Source: Erysipelotrichaceae bacterium (GTDB taxonomy: Bacteria; Bacillota_I; Bacilli_A; Erysipelotrichales; Erysipelotrichaceae). Taken from it: DNA of 35,746 nt. How positions within the stretch are numbered: position 1 is the first letter of the stretch; each line of letters starts with the position of its first letter. Location of the stretch: the NCBI GenBank assembly GCA_024681275.1, contig JAILBD010000086.1, positions 1 through 35,746 on the forward strand. Reading direction: 5' to 3'. This document shows positions 16,429-24,421 of the stretch, piece by piece. A program made the translations under genes and the position numbers. The notes below the pieces were generated by a model, which saw only the letters and a list, made by a program, of their open reading frames with translations, ran no database searches and had not been told where the DNA came from.

Positions 16429-16815
16429 ATGAAAGAATTTGAGAATAACGCTTATTTCTGGCAAAAAGTGGATGCCCTTTATTCTTCAGGCGATTTTAAA
16501 GTCGTTCATAAGAAGGGCAGCGCACATAAGGCTTACCCTTCTCTGACTTATCCGTGTGATTTCGGTTATGTTGAGACTTTCAGCAACGATACGGATACTT
16601 CGATGGAAGTGTTCAGATCAGCCAAAAGCGACAGTGTCGATGCGATCGTGGTCTGTGCAGACATCATCGACAAGCGTTTTGAGGTCAAAGCCCTTGTCGG
16701 TCTGAATGAGGAAGAATGCCAGGAAGTGCTTCATTTTCTCAACTGCACCGATTATCAGAAATCCGTTCTTCTGAAAAGAGGAAAAGATATTCCGGCGTGG
16801 AGCGAAACAGAGTAG
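16429..16815 (+). CDS. inorganic pyrophosphatase-like protein (short, divergent)
   Basis: A 128-residue protein. The segment KKGSAHKAYPSLTYPCDFGYVE matches the P-x-x-x-YPxxYGY region of a short Firmicute protein group often labelled inorganic pyrophosphatase. Compared with classical family I enzymes (~175 aa) it is short, and the usual DG-D-PxD catalytic cluster is not evident: the equivalent stretch is NDTDTSMEVF. PPi hydrolysis is therefore uncertain. The second half has VVCADIIDKRFEVKALVGLNEEE, as in the same group. Monocistronic, with its own promoter and terminator. Confidence 0.65.
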   Translation: MKEFENNAYFWQKVDALYSSGDFKVVHKKGSAHKAYPSLTYPCDFGYVETFSNDTDTSMEVFRSAKSDSVDAIVVCADIIDKRFEVKALVGLNEEECQEVLHFLNCTDYQKSVLLKRGKDIPAWSETE

Positions 16816-16833
16816 CGTAAAGCTGCTTTTTTT
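16811..16833 (+). terminator. terminator overlapping the stop of the pyrophosphatase-like gene
   Basis: AGTAGC (16811-16816), 5-nt loop, GCTGCT (16822-16827, one G-T pair), then seven Ts. The TAG stop (16813-16815) is in the 5' arm. Confidence 0.75.
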
Positions 16834-16844
16834 CTGAAGCTATC

Positions 16845-16853
16845 TGTTAAAAT
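16845..16853 (+). promoter_or_regulatory. leaderless extended -10 of AI-2E family permease gene
   Basis: TGTTAAAAT ends exactly 6 nt before the ATG at 16860. No -35 match, and only a weak GAG in the spacer. Confidence 0.7.
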
Positions 16854-16859
16854 AAGAGT

Positions 16860-17972
16860 ATGGAAAAAAGGAAAGAATTCGTTTTAAACGCACTGTACAT
16901 CAGCGTGATCTGTGTGATCATATATATCGTTTTCAATCGCCTGCTGCCTGTTCTTTTTCCGTTCATCCTCGGCTTCCTGTTCGCTTATCTTGCGATCAAG
17001 ATCTGCCGGCGGGCTTATGAGGTGGAGGACAAGATCTATCGGAGCATCACCTTGGTCGGGATCTATCTGGCGGTTATCCTGATACTGGTGCTGATCGTTT
17101 CCCTGGGTGTGACGAAACTCGGTGATTTCATTCGCACATTGCCGGGATTCTATAAGAATACCTTGGAGCCTTACATGAGCTCTCTGGAGACTTCCGTCCT
17201 CGATCTTGGCGAATCTCTGCCGGAGAATCTGTCGGTCTTCTTCTCGAATGTGACAGACGGTGTCTTCGAAGGTCTCAAAAGCATCCTCAGCAACGTGACT
17301 TCGGGTCTGGTGAATGTGACCACTTCGCTGATCACTTCCGCACCGGAGCTCATCGTTTCCATCATCGTCACGATCGTATCTTCGTTCTATATGGTCCTGG
17401 ATTACGAGAACATCGGCAGCTGGTTCACGGCTGTCATGCCTGAAAAGGCTCTGAAGATCTTCTTTGATATCAAAGACTTCTGTGAGAACAATCTGTTCAA
17501 GATCATCGGTTCCTATGCGACGATCATGGGTATTACTGCGATCGAGCTTTTCGTCGGCCTGAGTCTGATCCGCATCAACAATGCCGGCATGTGGGCTTTG
17601 ATCATCTCGCTGCTAGACATCCTGCCTGTCCTGGGTGTCGGCACGGTGCTGATCCCTTGGGCGATCAGCCTATTCATAGCCAAAAGAGCTGTCCTTGGCA
17701 TCGAGATCCTTCTGATCTATGTGATCATCACGGTGATCCGCAATATCCTCGAGCCAAGACTCGTGGGGACCGACCTGGGTCTTCATCCTCTGGCAACGCT
17801 GATGTCGATGATGACGGGTCTCAGATTGTTCGGTTTTGCCGGCATGTTCGGTCTGCCTCTGACGCTTTCTTTCCTTGTCATGCAGAATAAAGAAAACAGG
17901 CCTCTGTTCAAAAGGGAAGAGAAGCCTGTCGTCAGCAAAAAGCAGAGATCGAAAGCGAAGAAGAAAAAGTGA
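16860..17972 (+). CDS. AI-2E family (PerM/YtvI-type) membrane transporter
   Basis: A 370-residue membrane protein of the AI-2E exporter superfamily (PF01594). It has two N-terminal helices, one further helix near 60-85, a soluble helical insertion (about 90-150), then five to six helices including WALIISLLDILPVLGVGTVLIPWA and NILEPRLVGTDLGLHPLATL, the family's most conserved segment. Members export AI-2 or exchange ions for protons; the substrate cannot be inferred. Strongly basic C-terminus (KKQRSKAKKKK). Its TGA abuts the convergent HAD gene's stop with no base between. Confidence 0.92.
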   Translation: MEKRKEFVLNALYISVICVIIYIVFNRLLPVLFPFILGFLFAYLAIKICRRAYEVEDKIYRSITLVGIYLAVILILVLIVSLGVTKLGDFIRTLPGFYKNTLEPYMSSLETSVLDLGESLPENLSVFFSNVTDGVFEGLKSILSNVTSGLVNVTTSLITSAPELIVSIIVTIVSSFYMVLDYENIGSWFTAVMPEKALKIFFDIKDFCENNLFKIIGSYATIMGITAIELFVGLSLIRINNAGMWALIISLLDILPVLGVGTVLIPWAISLFIAKRAVLGIEILLIYVIITVIRNILEPRLVGTDLGLHPLATLMSMMTGLRLFGFAGMFGLPLTLSFLVMQNKENRPLFKREEKPVVSKKQRSKAKKKK

Positions 17973-18629
17973 TCACTGATCCAGTTCTTCAATGAGCTTT
18001 ATCGCCTGGCTCAGATCATCCAGGACGGCAAAGCTCTTTTCTTTTATCTCATCACTCACATAGGCGAGATCAGGTACATGAACGACCTTGAGCCCGGCGT
18101 TGTATGCCGAGAGGATGCCGTTGGGAGAATCTTCAAAGGCCAGGATCCCGTCTTTGCCGATGCCGAACGATCCGATCGAGCGCAGATAGATCTGCGGCAG
18201 AGGTTTTGATTCCGTGAGCTCGTCGCCGTAGGTGATCTTGTCGAAGCGGCCGCTGAGCCCTGCAAGTGAGAGGTAATAGTCGGCGAATTTCTTTTCTGTC
18301 GATGTCGCGATGGCTTTTCTGATACCTTTCTGATCGAGATAGGCAAGAAGCTCATCGACACCCTTCTTCTTCTGAAGGCCATTGGTCTTCAGATATTCCT
18401 GATGGATGACCCATTCCCTGTCGAAAAACTCTTCAAATGGAAAATCAGCTCCTTTTTCCTGCTGGAACTTCTCTTTGGTCGCCCTCTCATTGAGGCCGAG
18501 GGTGGAAAGGAAAAAATCCTTCGTAAAGCCGTAGCCATATTTCTCGCTGCAGGCGAAGGCGCAGGAAACATAGACTTTTTCCGAGTCTATGAGAAGGCCG
18601 TCCATGTCGAATACGCAGAGTCTGATCAT
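17973..18629 (-). CDS. HAD-superfamily phosphatase (beta-phosphoglucomutase-like)
   Basis: A 218-residue HAD hydrolase, subfamily IA. Motif I is FDMDGLLIDSE at the N-terminus, motif II is AIATST, motif III Lys is in ELTESKPLPQIY, and motif IV is FEDSPNGILSAYNAG. The cap domain lies between about 15 and 85. Likely a cytosolic sugar-phosphate phosphatase or mutase. I chose the ATG at 18629 (MIRLCVFDMDG); minus-strand TAAAAT (18638-18643) ends 8 nt before it and no ribosome binding site is present. An in-frame ATG at 18653 would place extra residues before the core strand. Confidence 0.92.
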   Translation of the reverse strand: MIRLCVFDMDGLLIDSEKVYVSCAFACSEKYGYGFTKDFFLSTLGLNERATKEKFQQEKGADFPFEEFFDREWVIHQEYLKTNGLQKKKGVDELLAYLDQKGIRKAIATSTEKKFADYYLSLAGLSGRFDKITYGDELTESKPLPQIYLRSIGSFGIGKDGILAFEDSPNGILSAYNAGLKVVHVPDLAYVSDEIKEKSFAVLDDLSQAIKLIEELDQ

Positions 18630-18827
18630 ATATCTGCATTTTAATCGATGCATTCCGGCTTGGCAAGATGGATACTGGTGCGTTTCCCTTTGTGAAGATG
18701 AGATCTTGTTTTAGAATAAGGTTGAAAGCAGTTGCCGATTGTTTGAAGCGTATTTTGGTTATACAATAATAATCAGGGAGCAATAGGATTATCGGGATTG
18801 CAAAAAAAGAAAAAAGGAAGGTAAAAA

Positions 18828-19661
18828 ATGAAAAAAACTGTCACTTTGTTGCTTTCGCTGCTGATGATTCTGGCTTTATTTGCCGGTTGTGCGAAGAAAG
18901 AAGAACCAGCACCTGCACCTGAGGAGCCTGAATTCAATGATCAGCTGGCCGACATTCAGAAAGCCGGAAAACTGGTCGTCGGTATCGAAGGAACTTATCC
19001 TCCATTCAACTTCGTCGATGACAATGGCAATTATGCCGGTTATGATGTCGATGTTGCGACTGCAGTTGCTGAACACTTAGGTGTCGAAGTCGAATTCGTC
19101 ATGGCTGAATGGGATGCCCTGCTGGTAGGTATCGATTCCAAGCGTTGGGATACTGTCATCGCTGATGTCACAGCTACTGATGAAAGAAGAGAGAAATATG
19201 ATTTCTCTGATCCATATCTCTATACAGGCCGTCAGGTCGTCGTCAAGACCGGAAATGAAGTTGGTCTGCATTCATTAGAGGATCTCAATGGCAAGAAGGT
19301 CGCCACCAATACGACGAACAGCTGGGCAAGCAAACTGGAAGAACTGGGTGCTACGATCGTTCCGATCGACAACACCGACCAGTGCGCACAGGCCGTCATC
19401 AACGGCTCAGCTGACTTCTGCATGTTCAACAATATCGTCATGGGCGAATATCTGAAGAACCATCCGGAAGCAGAACTGGAAGTTGCATTCGTCATCGAAA
19501 CAGATGTCAATGAAGTTTCCATTCCGTGCAGAAAAGGTGAAGAAAGACTTCTCGCTGAATACAATGCCGCTTTGGCTGAACTCAGATCCAGCGGCAAGCT
19601 TGCTGAATTATCTGAGAAGTGGTTCTACGCTGATCTGACCAACAATCCTTTGGCTAATTAA
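18828..19661 (+). CDS. polar amino-acid ABC transporter substrate-binding lipoprotein
   Basis: A 277-residue family 3 solute-binding protein. The signal peptide ends in lipobox LFAGC (C21), followed by an acidic/proline linker (EEPAPAPEEPE). Mature features include KLVVGIEGTYPPFNFVDDNGNYAGYDVDVA and the central IADVTATDERREKYDFSDPYLYTGRQ, typical of polar amino-acid binding proteins. It is anchored on the outer membrane leaflet and feeds the permease and ATPase encoded next. AAAAAGGAAGG is the ribosome binding site. A hairpin after the gene probably limits read-through. Confidence 0.95.
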   Translation: MKKTVTLLLSLLMILALFAGCAKKEEPAPAPEEPEFNDQLADIQKAGKLVVGIEGTYPPFNFVDDNGNYAGYDVDVATAVAEHLGVEVEFVMAEWDALLVGIDSKRWDTVIADVTATDERREKYDFSDPYLYTGRQVVVKTGNEVGLHSLEDLNGKKVATNTTNSWASKLEELGATIVPIDNTDQCAQAVINGSADFCMFNNIVMGEYLKNHPEAELEVAFVIETDVNEVSIPCRKGEERLLAEYNAALAELRSSGKLAELSEKWFYADLTNNPLAN

Positions 19662-19685
19662 TTATCTGAAACATTAGATATGATC

Positions 19686-19720
19686 ATCAGCGATAGAGTT
19701 TCTTTATCGCTGATTTTCTT
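19686..19720 (+). terminator. intra-operon attenuating hairpin after the binding-protein gene
   Basis: ATCAGCGATA (19686-19695), 9-nt loop, TATCGCTGAT (19705-19714), then TTTCTTT. It lies between the binding-protein gene and the permease gene, with AAGGAG of the permease immediately after. Partial termination would give excess binding protein. Confidence 0.75.
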
Positions 19721-19732
19721 TAAGGAGTTAAT

Positions 19733-20494
19733 ATGGAGAGTTTCTTTTCTCAATTCGGAGATCGTTTCATCAGGATCGTGGGGATCCTGATCGAATCATT
19801 TCCCAAACTGCTGGTGCCGTGCCTGAAGATCACGATCACACTGACACTGGCGTCGTTCTTTTTCGGACTGATCCTGGCTCTGATCATCGCTCTGGTACAG
19901 GTGGCTGATATCAAGGGACTGAAGCAGTTTGCACGTTTTTATGTTTGGATCTTCAGAGGGACGCCTTTGATGCTGCAGCTGTTCATCATCTTCTATGGAT
20001 TGCCTTCTTTCGGCGTCTATTTCAATGGTTACGTGGCTGCGATCATCGCTTTCTCACTGAATCTGGCCGCTTATAATTCGGAGATCATCCGTTCGGCGAT
20101 CCAAGCCGTTCCTGTCGGCCAGACTGAGGCGGGTTATATGATCGGTCTGAATTATTTCCAGGTCATGTCCAGGATCGTGCTGCCGCAGGCGGCAAGGATC
20201 GCTTTCCCGCCGCTTTTCAGTTCTCTGATCGGTCTGACCAAGGATACTTCTTTGGCTTCTTCGATCACCGTTATCGAGATGATGTCGGTCGCTAAGCGTA
20301 TCGCGGCGGTCTATTATGAACCGTTCTGGATGTACATGGAAGCCGGTTTCATCTATCTGATGATCTGCACGGTCCTGACGAGACTGCAGTCGTTCATGGA
20401 AAAGAAGATGGAATGGAAACAGCCTGTTGAGGAGAATGCGAAGCACAAAACAAAAGCATCGTCAGCAGGCGATATGAAAGATCAGGGAAGGTAG
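19733..20494 (+). CDS. polar amino-acid ABC transporter permease
   Basis: A 253-residue HisMQ-type inner-membrane permease. It has five to six hydrophobic segments and the cytoplasmic EAA loop EIIRSAIQAVPVGQTEAGYMIGLNYFQVM, which docks to the ATPase. VWIFRGTPLMLQLFIIFYGLP is the family's conserved helix. Only one permease gene is present, so a homodimer is implied. TAAGGAGTTAAT precedes the ATG. The hydrophilic C-terminal tail (about 225-253) is longer than usual. Confidence 0.94.
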   Translation: MESFFSQFGDRFIRIVGILIESFPKLLVPCLKITITLTLASFFFGLILALIIALVQVADIKGLKQFARFYVWIFRGTPLMLQLFIIFYGLPSFGVYFNGYVAAIIAFSLNLAAYNSEIIRSAIQAVPVGQTEAGYMIGLNYFQVMSRIVLPQAARIAFPPLFSSLIGLTKDTSLASSITVIEMMSVAKRIAAVYYEPFWMYMEAGFIYLMICTVLTRLQSFMEKKMEWKQPVEENAKHKTKASSAGDMKDQGR

Positions 20495-20498
20495 GATC

Positions 20499-21245
20499 AT
20501 GCTGGGAGTAAAAAACATACACAAATCCTTTGGCTCGAATCAGGTGCTCAAGGGTATCGATTTTGAAGTCAATGAGGGTGAAGTTATCGCTGTGATCGGT
20601 TCCTCCGGTTCCGGCAAGACGACTCTGCTCAGATGTCTGGCTTTTCTGGAACAGGCTGATGATGGGTTCTTTACTTTTGATGATCTTTCCAAGGATATCA
20701 GGACGATCAACAAGAAGGAGATCAAGGAGATCCGCATGAAGATGGGTTTCGTCTTCCAGAGTTTCAATCTGTTCAGGAACATGACCGCTCTGCAGAACGT
20801 CATGGAAGGACTGACCGTCGCCAGAAAGGTGCCGGCAGATGAGGCCAAGAGAAAGTCGATGGAGATGCTGGAGAAAGTCGGCATGTCCGATCGGGCCAAT
20901 TATTATCCCGATCAGCTTTCCGGAGGTCAGCAGCAGCGTGTCGCGATCGCCCGCGCTTTGGCGACAGATCCTGAGCTGATCCTCTTTGATGAGCCGACTT
21001 CAGCGCTGGATCCGGAACTGACCGGCGAAGTGCTGGAGGTCATGGTGAAACTGGCCAGAGAAGGAACGACCATGGTCGTCGTCACGCATGAGATGGAGTT
21101 CGCAAAGAATGTGGCGGACCGCGTCATCTTCATGGAGAATGGTGTCGTCGTCGAGGAAGGGAAGGCTTCTGAACTGCTGACCAATCCGAAGGAAGAGGCG
21201 ACACGGAGGTTCTTAAGAAGGATCCTGAGTGAAGAAGAATCGTGA
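20499..21245 (+). CDS. polar amino-acid ABC transporter ATP-binding protein
   Basis: A 248-residue GlnQ/HisP-type ATPase. Walker A GSSGSGKTT (about 34-42), Q-loop VFQSFNLF, signature LSGGQQQRVAIARAL, Walker B LILFDEPTSALDPE and the H-loop VVTHEME are all intact. It powers the importer with the binding protein and permease encoded upstream; the gap to the permease is 4 bp. Confidence 0.96.
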   Translation: MLGVKNIHKSFGSNQVLKGIDFEVNEGEVIAVIGSSGSGKTTLLRCLAFLEQADDGFFTFDDLSKDIRTINKKEIKEIRMKMGFVFQSFNLFRNMTALQNVMEGLTVARKVPADEAKRKSMEMLEKVGMSDRANYYPDQLSGGQQQRVAIARALATDPELILFDEPTSALDPELTGEVLEVMVKLAREGTTMVVVTHEMEFAKNVADRVIFMENGVVVEEGKASELLTNPKEEATRRFLRRILSEEES

Positions 21246-21320
21246 TCGTTCAATGTTGTGATGCAGAATCTTCCGATCCCGTAATGAGGGGATCGCACTG
21301 ATAAAGGAGGTCAAAAGAAT

Positions 21321-21695
21321 ATGAGAATCAGTAATGTGGGCCTGATGGTCAAGGATCTGGAAGGCGCCAGAAGATTTTTTGAAGATTATTTCGGTGCTGT
21401 CGTCCATGATGAATATTCAGAGGATAACGGCTACAGATCATATATCATGAAGTTCGATGAGAATCCGAAGATCGAGCTCATGACCAAGCCGGAGGTCATT
21501 GATGCAAAGAAGGACAGGAACAATGCGGGTTTCATCCATATCTGTATCAAAGTCGATAGTCAGGAAAAATTTGAGGAGATCCTTGCCAAAGTCAAGGCGG
21601 ATGGCTATGAGATCCTTTATGAGCCTGCCACAGTGGGCGGTAAGGAATTCAGAGCGATCACTTTTGAAGACAATATCCTTGAAGTCTGCTATTAA
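21321..21695 (+). CDS. VOC-superfamily protein (glyoxalase/dioxygenase fold)
   Basis: A 124-residue single VOC domain formed by two beta-alpha-beta-beta-beta modules (ISNVGLMVKDLEGARRFFEDYFG, then GFIHICIKVDSQEKFEEIL). Of the usual metal ligands, the His in FIHICIKV and the C-terminal Glu in NILEVCY are present, but the first ligand position (normally His at HxxI/VxD) is Asn (ISNVGLMV). The function is unknown; family roles include lyase, isomerase and resistance proteins. AAAGGAGGTC gives a strong ribosome binding site. It is the first of three close genes (VOC, SDR, BtpA), possibly continuing from the ABC operon. Confidence 0.85.
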   Translation: MRISNVGLMVKDLEGARRFFEDYFGAVVHDEYSEDNGYRSYIMKFDENPKIELMTKPEVIDAKKDRNNAGFIHICIKVDSQEKFEEILAKVKADGYEILYEPATVGGKEFRAITFEDNILEVCY

Positions 21696-21719
21696 AGATC
21701 TTGAAAACACTCTTGGCTT

Positions 21720-22481
21720 ATGAAAAAGAGAATCTGCCTGGTCACAGGTGCTTCAGGTGATATCGGGCGAAAGATCACTGCCGGCTTTTTGAAGAAGGGT
21801 TGCTTTGTCGTGATGATCGCTTCCAATGCTGACCGGCTTGAAAAAACAGTCAATGAGGAAGCTTTCGATCCTTCTTCCGTCATGATCCTGCCCATGGACA
21901 TCTCGGATGAAAAGTCTGTGATCGACGGGATCAGAGCGGTCCGGGAGCGTTTCGGTACGATCGATTTCCTGGTGAATGCAGCCGGGATATGCGGAGAGTA
22001 TGCCTTGACGCAGGATTACTCCTATGAGGGCTTCAGAAGGATCTATGAGATCAATGTGTTCGGCACTTTTCTGATGATCAAATATACCTTGCCGCTCATG
22101 CTGGAGAATGGAAAGGGAAGCATTGTGAACATCGCTTCTGTTTCGGGCATGATGGGTTATACGTATGAGGCCGGATATGGTTCCAGCAAGTGGGCGGTGA
22201 TCGGCCTGACCAAGAATGTGGCCAACGAATATGGTGGAAGAGGCGTTCGCTGCAATTCGGTATCTCCCGGCTGGGTCAGATCTTCCATGATGGAAAAGAC
22301 GGCAGAAGATTACAGAAAACTCGATGCCGGAAATATTGATGAAATGATACATTACGGTTCGATCCATCGCTGCGGAGAACCTGATGAGATCGCCGATGCG
22401 GTCTGTTTCCTGTGCAGCGATGAGGCGGCCTATATCAATGGGGCCAACATTCCTGTTGATGGCGGCATGACAGTTGAATAG
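21720..22481 (+). CDS. short-chain dehydrogenase/reductase (FabG-like)
   Basis: A 253-residue classical SDR. The NAD(P) glycine motif TGASGDIG is at about 9-16, NAAG near 90, catalytic Ser in VNIASVSGM near 140, and the YGSSK catalytic Tyr/Lys near 152-156. It reduces or oxidises a hydroxyl or keto group with NAD(P)H in the cytosol; the substrate is unknown. There is no clear ribosome binding site, and the start lies 24 nt after the VOC stop. Confidence 0.92.
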   Translation: MKKRICLVTGASGDIGRKITAGFLKKGCFVVMIASNADRLEKTVNEEAFDPSSVMILPMDISDEKSVIDGIRAVRERFGTIDFLVNAAGICGEYALTQDYSYEGFRRIYEINVFGTFLMIKYTLPLMLENGKGSIVNIASVSGMMGYTYEAGYGSSKWAVIGLTKNVANEYGGRGVRCNSVSPGWVRSSMMEKTAEDYRKLDAGNIDEMIHYGSIHRCGEPDEIADAVCFLCSDEAAYINGANIPVDGGMTVE

Positions 22482-22494
22482 AAAGAGGATAAGA

Positions 22495-23274
22495 ATGAAA
22501 GAATTTTTTGATGGAAAGAAAAAAGTGATCGGTATGGTGCACCTGCTTCCTCTGCCGGCGAATGCAGCTTACAAGGGGGACAAGGATCAGATCGTCCGTT
22601 TTGCCCTGGAGGATGCGAAGACGCTGATCGATTGCGGAGTCGATGCGATCATGCTGGAGAACTTCAACGACTGGCCTCAGTATGCCGATGAGATCCCGAT
22701 GGAGTCTTATACGCTGATGACGGCCGTCGCGTCAAAGATCAGAGACATCTGCCCGATACCTTTTGGTGTCAATGTGGAGATGAATGCCTGGAAGCAGGAG
22801 TGGATCATGGCTTGGGCCGTGAATGCGGACTTTATCCGTCTGGAGGCTTTCGTCGATAACCGCGGTGGCTCTTTTGGCTACATCCCTGCCTGTTCCACGC
22901 CGATCTCCAAGGTCATGAAGGATTATCCGGCAGAGATCATGCTGTTCACGGATGTGCACACACAGGAGACCTACGGCAATCCTGATGTTCCGATCAATGA
23001 GCTTGCGCAGAATGCGATCGGTCATGACTCTGATGCGATCATCGTGACAGAGAACGATCAGTGCAAGAGGATCACTGTGGATGATGTGAGATCGATGAGA
23101 GAAGTGATCGGCGATTTCCCGATCATCGTCGGTTCCGGTGTCAAGACTTCGAATGTTCTGGAATACTTTGAATATGCGGATGCCGTCATCGTCGGACGCG
23201 GTTTCAAGACCGGCGATCGTGTCGATGCTGAACTCGTCAAAGAGTTCATGAAAGTCGTCAGAAGCAGATACTGA
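22495..23274 (+). CDS. BtpA/SgcQ-family TIM-barrel protein
   Basis: A 259-residue BtpA-family protein (PF03437). Recognisable segments are KKVIGMVHLLPLPANAAYKG at the start, GVDAIMLENFNDWPQY, IPFGVNVEMNAW, FIRLEAFVDNRGG and the C-terminal IIVGSGVKTSNVLEYFEYADAVIVGRGFK, which resembles a phosphate-binding loop. SgcQ-type members are tied to sugar or nucleoside catabolism, and the biochemical role is unsettled. I chose the ATG at 22495 (MKEFFDGKK) because AAAGAGGATAAGA precedes it; an in-frame ATG at 22474 lies inside the SDR gene. A strong terminator follows. Confidence 0.88.
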   Translation: MKEFFDGKKKVIGMVHLLPLPANAAYKGDKDQIVRFALEDAKTLIDCGVDAIMLENFNDWPQYADEIPMESYTLMTAVASKIRDICPIPFGVNVEMNAWKQEWIMAWAVNADFIRLEAFVDNRGGSFGYIPACSTPISKVMKDYPAEIMLFTDVHTQETYGNPDVPINELAQNAIGHDSDAIIVTENDQCKRITVDDVRSMREVIGDFPIIVGSGVKTSNVLEYFEYADAVIVGRGFKTGDRVDAELVKEFMKVVRSRY

Positions 23275-23295
23275 TCGATAGATCACATTTGTAAC

Positions 23296-23324
23296 AAAAG
23301 GAACTGCAGCGCAGTTCCTTTTTT
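23296..23324 (+). terminator. terminator after the btpA-like gene
   Basis: AAAAGGAACTGC (23296-23307), loop AGC, GCAGTTCCTTTT (23311-23322), continuing into TT. Twelve base pairs. Confidence 0.9.
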
Positions 23325-23364
23325 CTTGAATTTGAAAAATGCGGAAATATATAATATCTGTAAA

Positions 23365-24399
23365 ATGGAAAAACAGGAGTGGTTCGTACCGGCTTATTAC
23401 CCGGATTTTCAATGTAAAGCTGACAAGTGCTGTCATACCTGCTGCAGCAGATGGCGCATCCCCGTCAGTAAAGAAGAGTACAACAGGCTCGTCACCCTGG
23501 ACTGTTCGGAGGAACTGGATCGGCGCATCCTGAATGCTTTCGTTACACCGGATATCGTGACTGACGATTGTTACAGATATATCGCTTTCAACTGGCTGGG
23601 TGAATGTCCGATCCTGGACAGCGGGCTTTGCAGCTTGCACAGGGAGATGGGTGAGAAGGTCCTTCCTAAGGTCTGCCGTCTCTATCCCCGCAGTCTGAAA
23701 AAAGCCGGTCCTTTCAATGTGGCGTCCTGTTCGAGTTCCTGCGAAAGAGTCGTGGAGATCCTGTTTGAAAGCGATGCTTTGAATATCGTGAAAGTCATCT
23801 CGGATCAAAGACCGGAGATCATCTATCCGATCAGTGAAGAGAATGGAAAGCGGATCGCCGCTTTTCAGGAGATCATCAAAGACCGTTCGATCAGTCTGGC
23901 TGAAAGCATCGCCAGGATATGCCGGATCATCAATGCTGAAGAATTCGATCGCGATCTCTCCTGTGGAAAAGATCCGCTGGCTGAAGCGATCCTGGTCCTG
24001 GAGAGACTTCCTTTCAGCAACGATATCCTGCTTGAGGCTTTTCAGCTCATGCAGCAAAGATACGGGGAAGACAGGGATCTGTTTGACAGGGACAGGGGCA
24101 GCTTCGAGGTAGCCTATCCGGATTGGATGTCTTTCTTTGAAAGGGTCATCAACAATTCGATGATCTATGAGTGTTTCCCGTTCCTGGACAAGAGGCTTGA
24201 TCTGACAGATTCCTATAAAGGCCTCTGTGTCTCCTACGGTCTGCTGAGGGCGCTGTGTATCGCCTGGCACACTGGACATCAGAAAAAAGAGGATCTGATC
24301 GATGTGGTGGCTGCGCTGTTCCACCTGATCGATCACACCCCTTTCTATTACAATACAGCCCGCATTGCCGGGCATCCGGCACTCATGCTGAAGATCTGA
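23365..24399 (+). CDS. FliB/YkgJ-type cysteine-cluster protein (flagellin lysine-N-methylase-like)
   Basis: A 344-residue protein with clustered cysteines: KCCHTCCSRWRIPVS near residue 20 and GECPILDSGLCSLHREMGEKVLPKVCRLYPR near 80-110. This is the metal-cluster pattern of proteins annotated as flagellin lysine-N-methylase (FliB) or YkgJ-like. No flagellar gene is in the window, so a different modification target is likely. The ATG at 23365 is preferred over a TTG at 23326, which falls at the terminator T-run; TATAAT (23350-23355) ends 9 nt before the ATG and there is no ribosome binding site. The stop is just before a shared terminator. Confidence 0.78.
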   Translation: MEKQEWFVPAYYPDFQCKADKCCHTCCSRWRIPVSKEEYNRLVTLDCSEELDRRILNAFVTPDIVTDDCYRYIAFNWLGECPILDSGLCSLHREMGEKVLPKVCRLYPRSLKKAGPFNVASCSSSCERVVEILFESDALNIVKVISDQRPEIIYPISEENGKRIAAFQEIIKDRSISLAESIARICRIINAEEFDRDLSCGKDPLAEAILVLERLPFSNDILLEAFQLMQQRYGEDRDLFDRDRGSFEVAYPDWMSFFERVINNSMIYECFPFLDKRLDLTDSYKGLCVSYGLLRALCIAWHTGHQKKEDLIDVVAALFHLIDHTPFYYNTARIAGHPALMLKI

Positions 24400-24421
24400 A
24401 AAGAGCTCGTTGGAGCTCTTT
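24400..24421. terminator. bidirectional terminator between FliB-like and MalY-like genes
   Basis: AAAGAGCTC (24400-24408), loop GTTG, GAGCTCTTT (24413-24421). The plus-strand stop TGA ends at 24399, immediately before the stem. The minus-strand stop TAA (24420-24422) is in the other arm. Confidence 0.85.

Noticed and set aside
21246..21320. Terminator between the ABC ATPase and VOC genes
   Set aside because: CGATCCC/GGGATCG can form a 7-bp stem, but no T-run follows, so I did not call termination.
22732..24375. 547-codon open frame on the minus strand opposite the btpA-like and FliB-like genes
   Set aside because: It is antisense to two well-supported genes and crosses their terminator. Heavy use of GAT/ATC codons makes the antisense frame poor in stops; no ribosome binding site and no recognisable domain.
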